From Eubacteriales bacterium (GTDB taxonomy: Bacteria > Bacillota > Clostridia > Lachnospirales > Lachnospiraceae), in assembly GCA_030536755.1 (NCBI GenBank), contig JAUNPJ010000026.1:1-43290 (forward strand): a stretch of 43,290 nt of DNA, in the 5' to 3' direction. This document shows positions 1 through 7,631 of this stretch, piece after piece. The notes under the pieces are model-generated. The model was not told where the DNA came from. It saw nothing but the letters and a program-made list of their open reading frames with translations, and ran no database searches. Both the position numbers and the translations under genes were made by a program. The stretch's first letter is position 1. Every line of letters starts with the position of its first letter.

Positions 1-561
1 ACCGTATTGATCGGGAATACCGGATGTACCTCTTTTTCCAGAGAGATGCTGGAGGCGTTTTTTGAAGGAGAAGGAGACAAACTGTACCTTGCCAGCAGTT
101 CTTCTCAGGATGAAGAGTTTCGCATTTATCTTGATATGGTTCGGGGAAAAACAGAGTTTCCCGAAGGTGCCGTGTTAATTTCCCGTGAAGAAGGGGCATA
201 TATCGAAGAGTTCTGTTTTTGGTATCACGGCAGAGAAAAACAGGTCTATCTGGTTGCAAAAGGACTCCCTGTAAATTTTTATCGCAGAGATGTCATCAGC
301 CTTACGAACAGTATGATTGATCTGATTTTTGCACAAATGCTGTCGATTGGTATGGAATTGTGCCTTCGCAGCGATGTACAAAAGAGACTTTATCTGTATG
401 GTGAAGATACAGAATGGATGCAGTCTTTTTCGGAGGAGGAACTGTTAAGATTATGGTTTTCCGAATATGGTTATGCGGAAGAAATAGATATGCAGGCATT
501 GATGGACGAACATCCGGAGACAAAGCTGCTTCGTCGTATGATGAGAGAGAATATTAAGTAG
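1..561 (+). CDS. Uncharacterised protein, 5' end outside the window
   Basis: The reading frame is open from the first base, so the start is probably upstream; the first usable start inside is TTG at 7 (184 residues). I do not recognise the family. The product looks soluble, is rich in acidic and aromatic residues, and has a Leu/Met-rich stretch near residues 100-120 that could be a helix. No membrane segment or catalytic motif is evident. It ends 13 bases before the MATE-ATPase gene and lies in the same direction as the SpoIIE/RsbW-like module, so it is probably the first visible member of that operon. A regulatory or sensor role would be a guess. Confidence 0.7.
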   Translation, partial: TVLIGNTGCTSFSREMLEAFFEGEGDKLYLASSSSQDEEFRIYLDMVRGKTEFPEGAVLISREEGAYIEEFCFWYHGREKQVYLVAKGLPVNFYRRDVISLTNSMIDLIFAQMLSIGMELCLRSDVQKRLYLYGEDTEWMQSFSEEELLRLWFSEYGYAEEIDMQALMDEHPETKLLRRMMRENIK

Positions 562-574
562 TGGAGAGAAGGAT

Positions 575-2356
575 ATGGAGCAGAAAATTGTAAGAAATAC
601 ATTTTTAAAATTTTTTCTTCCTACAGTAGCCGGTTCTGTTATGTTATCGGTCATATCAATGACGGATCTTATCATTGCAGGGCATTTTGTGGGTGAGATT
701 GCACTGACTGCTATCAGTCTGGCATTGCCGGTGATTATTTTTGTGCAGATTATTTCGGCACTTTTTGGAATGGGTGGGGCAATCACCCTGTCCATCCGTA
801 TGGGAGAGGGAAATCTTGAGGAATGCAGCAGGATTTTTACACTTTCTTTGATTTCTTCCTTTGTGATTTCAATGGCTGCATTGATTTTGGGTCTGACTTT
901 TCTGGAGCCTTTGATCCTTCTACTGGGTGGAAGCTATGGAATGATCATGGAACAGGCAAAACAATACATAGGGATGTTATTCTGGGGCATGCCTTTTCTG
1001 GTGTTGTCGCCGATTATGATTACTTATCTGAGAAATGATAACGAGCAAGGATATGCCATGGTGTGCGTGGTGACGGCAGGCCTTGGAAATATTGCCCTTT
1101 CTGTTTTCTTTGTAACTGTTTTGAACTGGGGAATCGTTGGAATTGCTGCGGGTACGGTGGCTGCTGAGTTTTTGAGCTGTTTACTGGCAGGACTTCGGCT
1201 TTTTCATAAAAAACGTATGTTTCATCTTGTCAGAACAAAGGCAGATTTGCAGACGTATGTTTCTATTTTGAAACCGGGACTTGCGCTTGCGGTGATTTTT
1301 CTGTCTCAGATTCTGCTTACGATCGTGATCAATCATATCCTTTGTGCATACGGAGGAAGTGAAGGTGTAGCGGTGTACGCTGTCATGAAATATCTGATTA
1401 ATTTTATGTTTGCGTTGTTTGATGGAGTGACAGGTGCGATTCAGCCGATGCTTGGCATTTATTACGGTGAAAAAGAGGAAAAGAATATCCGTTATACGGT
1501 GCGTGATTCTTTTGCTGTCATGTTCATGATTGCAGTTGTCATGTTTGCTGCTATGGAAGGGTTTGGAAAACAGCTTTGTGTGCTGTTCCATGTGGAGAGT
1601 GAAGGGCTTACCTCTATGACTGTTTCTGCAATGCATATCCTTGGATTTTATTGTCTGGCAGCCGCCGTGATGACATTTATGAATGCTTTTTACAGATGTA
1701 CAGGAAAAGAGACGGTATCTTTTCGTTTCAGCATTCTGGATAATCTTGTATTTCCGATCTCTTTTGTAGTGCTGTTTGCCAAAGTATTTGGTATGGGTGC
1801 AGAAGGTGTCTGGATCGGTCTTCTGACAGCCGGATTATCAACGATGGTTGTGTGGTTTTTTTACTGCATCTGGAGAAAACAGGGATTTCTGCTTCTTGAC
1901 AGAGCTGCTTTTCAAAGGCCGCAGGAGGAATTCCATGTCATTTATCCGGCACAGCTGGAGAATATCCCGAAATTGTTATCGGATGTGGAAAGGTATTGTG
2001 AAGCTGGAGAAATTGGTGTGAAGTTGGAGTATTATATCAATCTTGCCATAGAAGAACTCGTTGTGAATGTCGTTTCTATGGCCCAGGAGCGTATGAAATC
2101 TTCTTATTATGTGGATGTCCGTATCACACCTATGGAGGACGGAAGTACGCAGCTTCGTATCAGGGACAATCTGATTCAGTTCAATCCCGCTGATGTAGGA
2201 GACAGCGATGCTTTGGGAAGGACAGAAGATCTGAATAGAAAAGCGGTTGGAAGTGGCGGGATTAATGAACTGGGAATCAGTATTGTAAAAAAAATAGCAA
2301 AAGAATACAGTTACCGAAGAACGATTGGATATAACAATTTTTTAGTAACGATTTAG
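575..2356 (+). CDS. MATE-family transporter fused to an RsbW-like HATPase domain
   Basis: The 593-residue product has two parts. Residues 1 to about 450 form a multi-helix MATE efflux transporter, with features such as GHFVGEIALTAISLALP near the start and repeated hydrophobic helices. Residues 455-593 are soluble and resemble the GHKL ATPase fold of anti-sigma kinases: an N-box-like stretch NLAIEELVVNVV and a C-terminal GSGGINELGISIVKK segment like the ATP lid. MATE proteins are usually 440-460 residues, so about 140 residues are added. It is followed after 13 bases by the SpoIIE phosphatase gene, which points to a membrane-tethered role in partner switching. Whether the transporter part moves substrate or only senses is unknown. 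The SD GGAGAAGGA precedes the ATG. Confidence 0.85.
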   Translation: MEQKIVRNTFLKFFLPTVAGSVMLSVISMTDLIIAGHFVGEIALTAISLALPVIIFVQIISALFGMGGAITLSIRMGEGNLEECSRIFTLSLISSFVISMAALILGLTFLEPLILLLGGSYGMIMEQAKQYIGMLFWGMPFLVLSPIMITYLRNDNEQGYAMVCVVTAGLGNIALSVFFVTVLNWGIVGIAAGTVAAEFLSCLLAGLRLFHKKRMFHLVRTKADLQTYVSILKPGLALAVIFLSQILLTIVINHILCAYGGSEGVAVYAVMKYLINFMFALFDGVTGAIQPMLGIYYGEKEEKNIRYTVRDSFAVMFMIAVVMFAAMEGFGKQLCVLFHVESEGLTSMTVSAMHILGFYCLAAAVMTFMNAFYRCTGKETVSFRFSILDNLVFPISFVVLFAKVFGMGAEGVWIGLLTAGLSTMVVWFFYCIWRKQGFLLLDRAAFQRPQEEFHVIYPAQLENIPKLLSDVERYCEAGEIGVKLEYYINLAIEELVVNVVSMAQERMKSSYYVDVRITPMEDGSTQLRIRDNLIQFNPADVGDSDALGRTEDLNRKAVGSGGINELGISIVKKIAKEYSYRRTIGYNNFLVTI

Positions 2357-2369
2357 AAGGAAAAAGTTC

Positions 2370-4403
2370 ATGAAAGATATTTTTAGTGTTTTTAAAGAGA
2401 AAAGATGGATCGCCAGGATGGTAATAGCCGGCGTACTGTTTTTGGCCTGTGCAGCGCCTTTTCGTATGATGCTGTCTCTTGTACCGGGAATGACAGAGGT
2501 ACGTCCTGCAAACATGATTCCGGTCGTGTTTGGTATTTTATGGGGACCGGCTGCTGCATGGGGAATTTCCATTGCCAATGCGATTTCAGATATTCTGGTT
2601 TCTCATTCGCCTGTTCAGGTATGGCTTCCGGGGTTTCTTATTAATTTTTTCTATGCGTATCTTCCGTACAAGATGTGGTACAGCATAGATTATAAAGGAA
2701 ACGGTATTGTAAAACCGAGACTTGGAAAAGTTTATGATATTTTAAAATTTATCTGGATCTGCTTTGTAGATTCTCTGGTAACGACTGTATTGCTCGCATT
2801 GCTTTTTGAGTATCTGGGATTTCAATCTTACAGTTCTTCCGCAGTCCTGTTATTTTTTAATAATTTTGATTTTGCAGTTGTGCTGGGCATTCCTGTTATT
2901 TTAGTTTTTACGAGCCGAAGAGAGGCAAAGTTCTGGATCCCGCCTATGCGAGTCATGGAAGAACAGGACGAAAAAGCGGCATCGAACTATAAGTTGTTTA
3001 CACTCTTTGATTTACTGCTGCTTCTGGTTGCTGCTTCTGGAGTTATTTATTATCTTTATTCAAAAACAACAGGATTTGTGATCGAAAAAAATGCAGAACT
3101 GGTGATACTGGTCGCATTTCTTTTTGTAGAAATTCTCTACATTCGAAGACCTTTCGGTATATACAGAAAGACACGTTTTCGAGTAAATATCCGTGAGATG
3201 TCAATTCGGGCAAAGGTAGTGCTTGGTTTTCTGATGGTATCGGTAGTATGCGTTCTTCTGATTGGCTGTAATTCTTATTTTACGCTTCGGCCGCATTTTG
3301 AATCACAAAAACAATTATGGGAATATATTTATATTGTAGTTGGTTTCTCTTTAAATGTACTGTTTGTCGTATCGATTCTCTTTTTACGATATGTAGAGCG
3401 GAAAATCACAAATCCGCTGGAACTTCTGGCGGAACAGGTAAAAGATTTTGCAAAGAGAGACCATCAGAAAGATGGCATCGAAGAAAGAAATGATTTACAG
3501 GAAAATCTCAAGGGAATTAAAACAGGTGATGAGATTGAAGGATTGTCCGATTCTTTCTGTCAGATGATGGATGATATTACTTCCTATGTAACGAATCTGG
3601 CACGGGTGACCGCCGAGAAGGAACGCATTGGAGCGGAGCTGAATGTGGCAACACAGATACAGGCGGATATGCTGCCAAGCATCTTTCCTGCTTTTCCGGA
3701 ACGGGAGGAGATTGACATTTATGCGACAATGACACCTGCCAAGGAGGTCGGCGGTGATTTCTATGACTTCTTTATGGTGGATGACAGACATCTGGCTATG
3801 GTCATGGCGGATGTATCCGGAAAGGGAGTTCCTGCGGCTTTGTTTATGGTGATTGGAAAGACATTGATTAAGGATCATACAAAGCCGGGAATGTCTCTTG
3901 GAGAGGTGTTTACGGAGGTCAACAACCTGCTTTGTGAGTCAAATAAAGAGGGATTATTCATCACCGCTTTTGAGGCAGTACTTGATTTGGTGACAGGTGA
4001 ACTTGTATTTGTGAACGCAGGACATGAGCTTCCGTTTATCCAGAAGAAAGACGGACAGTATGAGACGTATAAAACGAGAGCCGGGTTTGTACTCGCCGGC
4101 ATGGAGGGGATTCGGTATCGACAGGGTTCCCTTCAGATGGAGCCGGGAGATAAGTTATTCCTGTACACGGACGGAGTTCCTGAGGCAACGGATGCGAATG
4201 AACAACTGTATGGTATGGAACGTCTGGAGAAGATTCTCAACGAGAACAGAGAAAAACTGCCGGAAGAACTGCTTCCTGCAATTAAGGAAGATATTGACGA
4301 GTTTGTGGGAGAGGCTCCACAGTTTGATGATATTACCATGCTTTGTATGGAATATCGATGCGCAATGACAGAGCAGTCGTCGGAAGAAGAGGCGGACAAG
4401 TAA
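2370..4403 (+). CDS. Membrane SpoIIE-type PP2C protein phosphatase
   Basis: The 677-residue protein starts with hydrophobic helices (about residues 12-190) containing FGILWGPAAAWGISIANAISDIL, which resembles the small integral-membrane S-component/MASE class of sensor. A second membrane block lies at about 210-350, followed by a HAMP-like linker at about 350-415 and a SpoIIE/PP2C phosphatase domain to the end. Metal-ligand motifs are visible: EVGGDFYDF, ADVSGKGVPA and FDDITML. Such enzymes dephosphorylate a STAS-domain anti-anti-sigma factor, allowing it to capture the anti-sigma kinase. The likely kinase is the next gene, 16 bases downstream; the likely STAS partner is at 15343-15645. The signal sensed by the membrane part is unknown. 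Confidence 0.9.
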   Translation: MKDIFSVFKEKRWIARMVIAGVLFLACAAPFRMMLSLVPGMTEVRPANMIPVVFGILWGPAAAWGISIANAISDILVSHSPVQVWLPGFLINFFYAYLPYKMWYSIDYKGNGIVKPRLGKVYDILKFIWICFVDSLVTTVLLALLFEYLGFQSYSSSAVLLFFNNFDFAVVLGIPVILVFTSRREAKFWIPPMRVMEEQDEKAASNYKLFTLFDLLLLLVAASGVIYYLYSKTTGFVIEKNAELVILVAFLFVEILYIRRPFGIYRKTRFRVNIREMSIRAKVVLGFLMVSVVCVLLIGCNSYFTLRPHFESQKQLWEYIYIVVGFSLNVLFVVSILFLRYVERKITNPLELLAEQVKDFAKRDHQKDGIEERNDLQENLKGIKTGDEIEGLSDSFCQMMDDITSYVTNLARVTAEKERIGAELNVATQIQADMLPSIFPAFPEREEIDIYATMTPAKEVGGDFYDFFMVDDRHLAMVMADVSGKGVPAALFMVIGKTLIKDHTKPGMSLGEVFTEVNNLLCESNKEGLFITAFEAVLDLVTGELVFVNAGHELPFIQKKDGQYETYKTRAGFVLAGMEGIRYRQGSLQMEPGDKLFLYTDGVPEATDANEQLYGMERLEKILNENREKLPEELLPAIKEDIDEFVGEAPQFDDITMLCMEYRCAMTEQSSEEEADK

Positions 4404-4419
4404 GAACGGGGGGAATAAA

Positions 4420-4827
4420 ATGGCAGAGTTAACCTTACAGGCAAGTTTGGAAAAGCTGGATGAAGTCCTGGCTTTTGTGGAAGAAAACCTGGAAAAAAAT
4501 GACTGTCCTATGAAGGTGCTGATGCAGGTGCAGATTGCAGTGGAAGAAATTTTTGTAAACATTGCCCATTATGCATATGATTCTGAGCAGGGAACGGTAA
4601 CGATCCGTGTAGAAGTGGGAAAAGATCCTCTTCAGGCAATCATTACGTTTATTGACCAGGGAGTGCCGTATGATCCTCTGCAAAAAGAAGATCCGGATAT
4701 TTCTTTATCTGCAGAGGAAAGACAAATCGGTGGATTGGGGATTTTTATGGTTAAGAAAAGTATGGATGATGTAAAGTATGAATATAAGGATGGAAAAAAT
4801 ATTTTGACCATCAGTAAGAAAATCTGA
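4420..4827 (+). CDS. RsbW-like anti-sigma factor / serine kinase (HATPase_c)
   Basis: This 135-residue stand-alone GHKL ATPase has an N-box QIAVEEIFVNIAHYAY, a G1-type motif FIDQGVPYDP and a lid segment IGGLGIFMVKKSMD. The size and motifs match the RsbW/SpoIIAB-like family, which binds a sigma factor or phosphorylates a STAS partner. The start ATG at 4420 follows GGGGGG AATAAA. It is the last gene of the MATE-ATPase, SpoIIE, RsbW-like run. The sigma gene nearest to it is an ECF type, which is not the usual target of RsbW proteins, so the direct target remains open. Confidence 0.9.
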   Translation: MAELTLQASLEKLDEVLAFVEENLEKNDCPMKVLMQVQIAVEEIFVNIAHYAYDSEQGTVTIRVEVGKDPLQAIITFIDQGVPYDPLQKEDPDISLSAEERQIGGLGIFMVKKSMDDVKYEYKDGKNILTISKKI

Positions 4828-4842
4828 TTTTGAGGATAGAGA

Positions 4843-4887
4843 AGGGACGGTTCTTTGTCCGGAATTTCCGGACAAAGAACCGTCCCT
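4843..4887. repeat. Perfect 45-bp palindrome (REP-like)
   Basis: The 22-base arms at 4843-4864 and 4866-4887 are exact reverse complements around one central base. The arms carry GGGACGGTTCTTTGTCC. The element lies between the convergent ends of the RsbW-like gene and the leftward peptide gene. Neither side has a clear T tract, so it is less like an intrinsic terminator than a REP-type dispersed palindrome, though it could still end transcripts. Related but shorter sequences follow the stop codons at 15645 and 41060. Confidence 0.85.
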
Positions 4888-4897
4888 GTCAAAAAAA

Positions 4898-5134
4898 TTA
4901 TTCCTTTGAAGGGTTGAAAGGTTTGACACCTCCAGCCGCAAAGGAAAGTTCGTCGTCCTCTAAGAGGTCATCACAAGAATCGTTTAATAGTTCTAAAAAT
5001 TCATTAGAACAGCCAGAAATTTCATCCATAGCAGCACAGATAGAAAATAACTGTGGAATACAGTCAGTTGTTTCTAAATTGGTATCAGAATTACAACCTG
5101 GATATTTTGGAAATTTTAAATTAAATAATCTCAT
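4898..5134 (-). CDS. Putative double-glycine secreted peptide precursor (78 aa)
   Basis: The leftward ATG at 5134 is preceded by AAGGTGG at 6-nt spacing, which favours this start over the longer frame opening at 5164. The product is acidic, has five Cys (14, 25, 33, 42, 54), and ends with DELSFAAGG followed by VKPFNPSKE. The ELxxxAGG pattern matches double-glycine leader ends cut by C39 peptidase-ABC exporters, one of which lies at 7632-9812. Cleavage after Gly69 would release a nine-residue peptide. An ECF-type promoter identical in layout to those of the Nif11 precursor and the radical SAM gene lies just upstream. No family is recognised. It could be a pheromone, a second RiPP substrate, or a product whose leader is the functional part. 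Confidence 0.65.
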   Translation of the reverse strand: MRLFNLKFPKYPGCNSDTNLETTDCIPQLFSICAAMDEISGCSNEFLELLNDSCDDLLEDDELSFAAGGVKPFNPSKE

Positions 5135-5176
5135 ACAAACCACCTTAATGAAAGCGTACCACAAAGTTTATATATG

Positions 5177-5203
5177 TATACACAGAAAACGGGAAAGTGT
5201 TAC
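5177..5203 (-). promoter_or_regulatory. ECF-type promoter of the 78-aa peptide gene
   Basis: On the minus strand GTAAC (5203-5199) and GTGTATA (5183-5177) are separated by exactly 15 bases. The same two elements with the same 15-base spacing occur upstream of the Nif11 precursor and the radical SAM gene. The peptide start codon lies 43 bases beyond the -10-like element. The -35-like part lies only 17 bases before the start of the divergent sigma factor gene. Confidence 0.7.
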
Positions 5204-5220
5204 AAAAAAGGGGAATCATT

Positions 5221-5724
5221 ATGAAGCAAAATGAATTCGAAAAAATTTACAACCTTTATTATAGCAGAATTTATAGTTATATCAAGAAAAGAATTTCCAA
5301 CCATCAGGAATGTGAAGATCTGACAAATGATGTGTTTATCAATTTTTATAAAAAAATGGAGAAGTTTGATGAAGAAAGATGCAGTGTCAGTACATGGCTT
5401 TATGTGATTGCTTCTAATCGTCTGAAAAATTACTACAGAGATATGAAAGAAGAGCTGCTTTTGGAAAATATGGAGGTTTATATCGGGACTGATGAGGAAA
5501 CGCCTGAGAGAATTTTAGAATTAGAAGAGATGCGTCACGAACTTTTGGAAGCATTGAAAATGCTTTCCGTAAAGGAACGAAGTATTTTAATACAGAAATT
5601 TTATATGGGAAAAAGTTCAGTAGAAATTGCTGAGAATATGGAATTGACTGCGGGCAATGTACGGATTATTCAGAAACGTTCGTTGGAAAAATTAAAAAAA
5701 ATAATGGAGGAAAGAGGGAGGTAA
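5221..5724 (+). CDS. ECF-family RNA polymerase sigma factor
   Basis: The 167-residue protein has a sigma region 2 (about residues 5-70, with YYSRIYSYIKKRI and ECEDLTNDVFINFYKKM) and a region 4 helix-turn-helix (about 115-165, LSVKERSILIQKFYMG and SSVEIAENMELTAGNVR). The intervening linker is short, and no region 3 or extra domain is present, as expected for ECF factors. ATG 5221 is preceded by AAGGGG at good spacing; the frame is open further upstream but without better support. The stop is 2 bases from the membrane fusion protein gene, so it heads the export operon. It probably drives the GTAAC-N15-GTGTATA promoters in this locus. No classical membrane anti-sigma factor lies beside it. Confidence 0.92.
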   Translation: MKQNEFEKIYNLYYSRIYSYIKKRISNHQECEDLTNDVFINFYKKMEKFDEERCSVSTWLYVIASNRLKNYYRDMKEELLLENMEVYIGTDEETPERILELEEMRHELLEALKMLSVKERSILIQKFYMGKSSVEIAENMELTAGNVRIIQKRSLEKLKKIMEERGR

Positions 5725-5726
5725 TT

Positions 5727-7631
5727 ATGGCAGAACTGTTTAGAAAAACATCGTTGGAGAAATTATCTTCTCCAGAACAATTAGACAGAGCAATTGTGAT
5801 TACACCGCCATCTTTTTGGATTGCCCTGGCGGGTGGCTTTGTAATTGTAGTGGGAGTTTTGATTTGGGCTGTTTTTGGGAAAATTCCAGTCAATGTAGAC
5901 ACACAGGGAATTTATCTGAGCGGTGATGGCACCCGTAGTGTTTATGGAGAAGTCAATGGCATTGTTACAGAAATACAGGTAAAACAGGGGGAGCAGATCA
6001 AAGAAGGCGATGTGGTGGCTGTCGTAGGAGGCGGAGAAATTTCAAATCAGATTGAAAATCTGGGAAAGAAAATGGAGGATGTGCAGCGAGTAACGCTGAA
6101 CAGTACCTCGGATATCGTTACTGCCGATAATAAAAGCCTTCTGGATATCAAAGCTGAGAGAACGGGATTACTGGATTCCTACAACCAGACCAAAGACACT
6201 CTGAACAAGAAAAAACAAGAATTGGTTAGTGAAAAGAAAAAAGCAGAGGATTTAAAACAACAGTTGGATCATTCAAAAGACATGTATTATAATGCTTTGA
6301 ATAATACGGGAAACAGTGGTGTCGAGATTGCATACAGCGATGCTCAAAGCGAATTGTCAATCTGTCAGTCTTCCTACAGTGCAGCAGAGCAGATGGCTGA
6401 GCAGGCACTTTCTGCTGTGGAACAGGTGCAGGCAGAGTATCATGCTGTACTTACTACTTGTAATTCATTGGAGTCATCTGTGCAGTCTGCAAAGAATGCA
6501 TATGACAGTACAAAGGAAAATTATGAGAATCAGAAATCAGAAATACAGGAACTTGTGGAAAGTGGTGCTTCTCAGGAAAGTATTGACTCTGCTCAGTCGA
6601 TTCTGCAATCTCTGGAAGAACAAAAAAATCAGGCGTATGCTCTCTATTCGCAGGAAGAGGAGAAGCTTTCTTCCGCGCGTCAGAGTCTGGATGCACTTGG
6701 TGAACAGCTTTCTAATGCTGTGAATGCGAAAAATCGTGCAGACGAGGAACTTTCCGCAGCACAGATGAATTTAAATGCAGCAAAAAACAATTATCAGATT
6801 GCCAGCAATAACTATTCTGCTGAGATGAATAGCCGATCTGCGAATTCCGCTCAGCAAAGTATTACAGGTAATGAGTATACGCAGATTGCTTCTGATTATG
6901 CTGTTCAGAAAAATAAAGTAGAATCTCTGGAACAGACCATAGAATCTCTGGAACAGCAAGCATTCTCCGAAAAGGATGCTGTGGAGGCTCAGATACAGAA
7001 GATTCGTTCTTCCTTTGAAAGTACAAAAGCATCTATACTCAGTGAACTTCAGACGCAGATGGATCAGTATACAGAGAATTTGAAAAAATATGAAATCGTT
7101 TCTACGCAGGAAGGTGTTGTGCAGGAGGTAGTCGCTGTAACTGGTTCCATGGTAGGTGCCGGGTCTGAAATTATAAAAGTGAAACAGGGAAGTGAGAATC
7201 AGAAAGAAGCTCTTTGCTATATGGCTATTGGAAATGGAAAGAAAGTGGTTCCAGGTATGGAAGTGATGATTTATCCAACAACGGTAAATAAGCAGGAGTA
7301 TGGTCATATGACCGGGATTGTGGAATCTGTGGCAAGTTATGTAACTTCACAGGAAGAAATGAAGAAAAGACTTGGCGATGATACTTTGGTACAATCTTTC
7401 TTATCTCAGGGACCGGTAGTAGAAGTAACGTGCTCACTTGTAGAAGACAGCGATACGGTCAGTGGTTATGCATGGTCCAGCAAGAAAGGAAAAGATGTGT
7501 ATCTGGCGGATGGAACCATGTTGGAAGCAAGTATCATTACGGAAAGAAAAGCGCCGATTACCATGGTGATTCCTCTGTTAAAAGAACTGTTTACGGAGTC
7601 TGTATCATCGAGAGCAGAGGAGGCGCAGTAG
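5727..7631 (+). CDS. NHLM bacteriocin system secretion protein (HlyD-type membrane fusion protein)
   Basis: The 634-residue protein has one N-terminal membrane helix (about residues 30-52), a barrel-sandwich/lipoyl-like half motif (GEVNGIVTEIQVKQGEQIKEGDVVAVV, split across about 73-98), a very long Gln/Ser/Ala-rich coiled coil (about 140-430), and a second half motif beginning STQEGVVQEVVAVTGSMV. This order is that of HlyD/MFP adaptors that couple an ABC exporter to the cell surface. It precedes two ABC transporters in the arrangement known for NHLM (nitrile-hydratase-like/Nif11 leader) peptide export. The ATG follows GGGAGGT. The coiled coil is longer than in typical Gram-negative HlyD. Confidence 0.92.
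   Translation: MAELFRKTSLEKLSSPEQLDRAIVITPPSFWIALAGGFVIVVGVLIWAVFGKIPVNVDTQGIYLSGDGTRSVYGEVNGIVTEIQVKQGEQIKEGDVVAVVGGGEISNQIENLGKKMEDVQRVTLNSTSDIVTADNKSLLDIKAERTGLLDSYNQTKDTLNKKKQELVSEKKKAEDLKQQLDHSKDMYYNALNNTGNSGVEIAYSDAQSELSICQSSYSAAEQMAEQALSAVEQVQAEYHAVLTTCNSLESSVQSAKNAYDSTKENYENQKSEIQELVESGASQESIDSAQSILQSLEEQKNQAYALYSQEEEKLSSARQSLDALGEQLSNAVNAKNRADEELSAAQMNLNAAKNNYQIASNNYSAEMNSRSANSAQQSITGNEYTQIASDYAVQKNKVESLEQTIESLEQQAFSEKDAVEAQIQKIRSSFESTKASILSELQTQMDQYTENLKKYEIVSTQEGVVQEVVAVTGSMVGAGSEIIKVKQGSENQKEALCYMAIGNGKKVVPGMEVMIYPTTVNKQEYGHMTGIVESVASYVTSQEEMKKRLGDDTLVQSFLSQGPVVEVTCSLVEDSDTVSGYAWSSKKGKDVYLADGTMLEASIITERKAPITMVIPLLKELFTESVSSRAEEAQ

Noticed and set aside
4830-5234. Open frame of 134 codons on the plus strand
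   Set aside because: It runs across the palindrome and antisense to the 78-aa peptide gene, has no ribosome site, and its translation is low-complexity Ser/Lys sequence.
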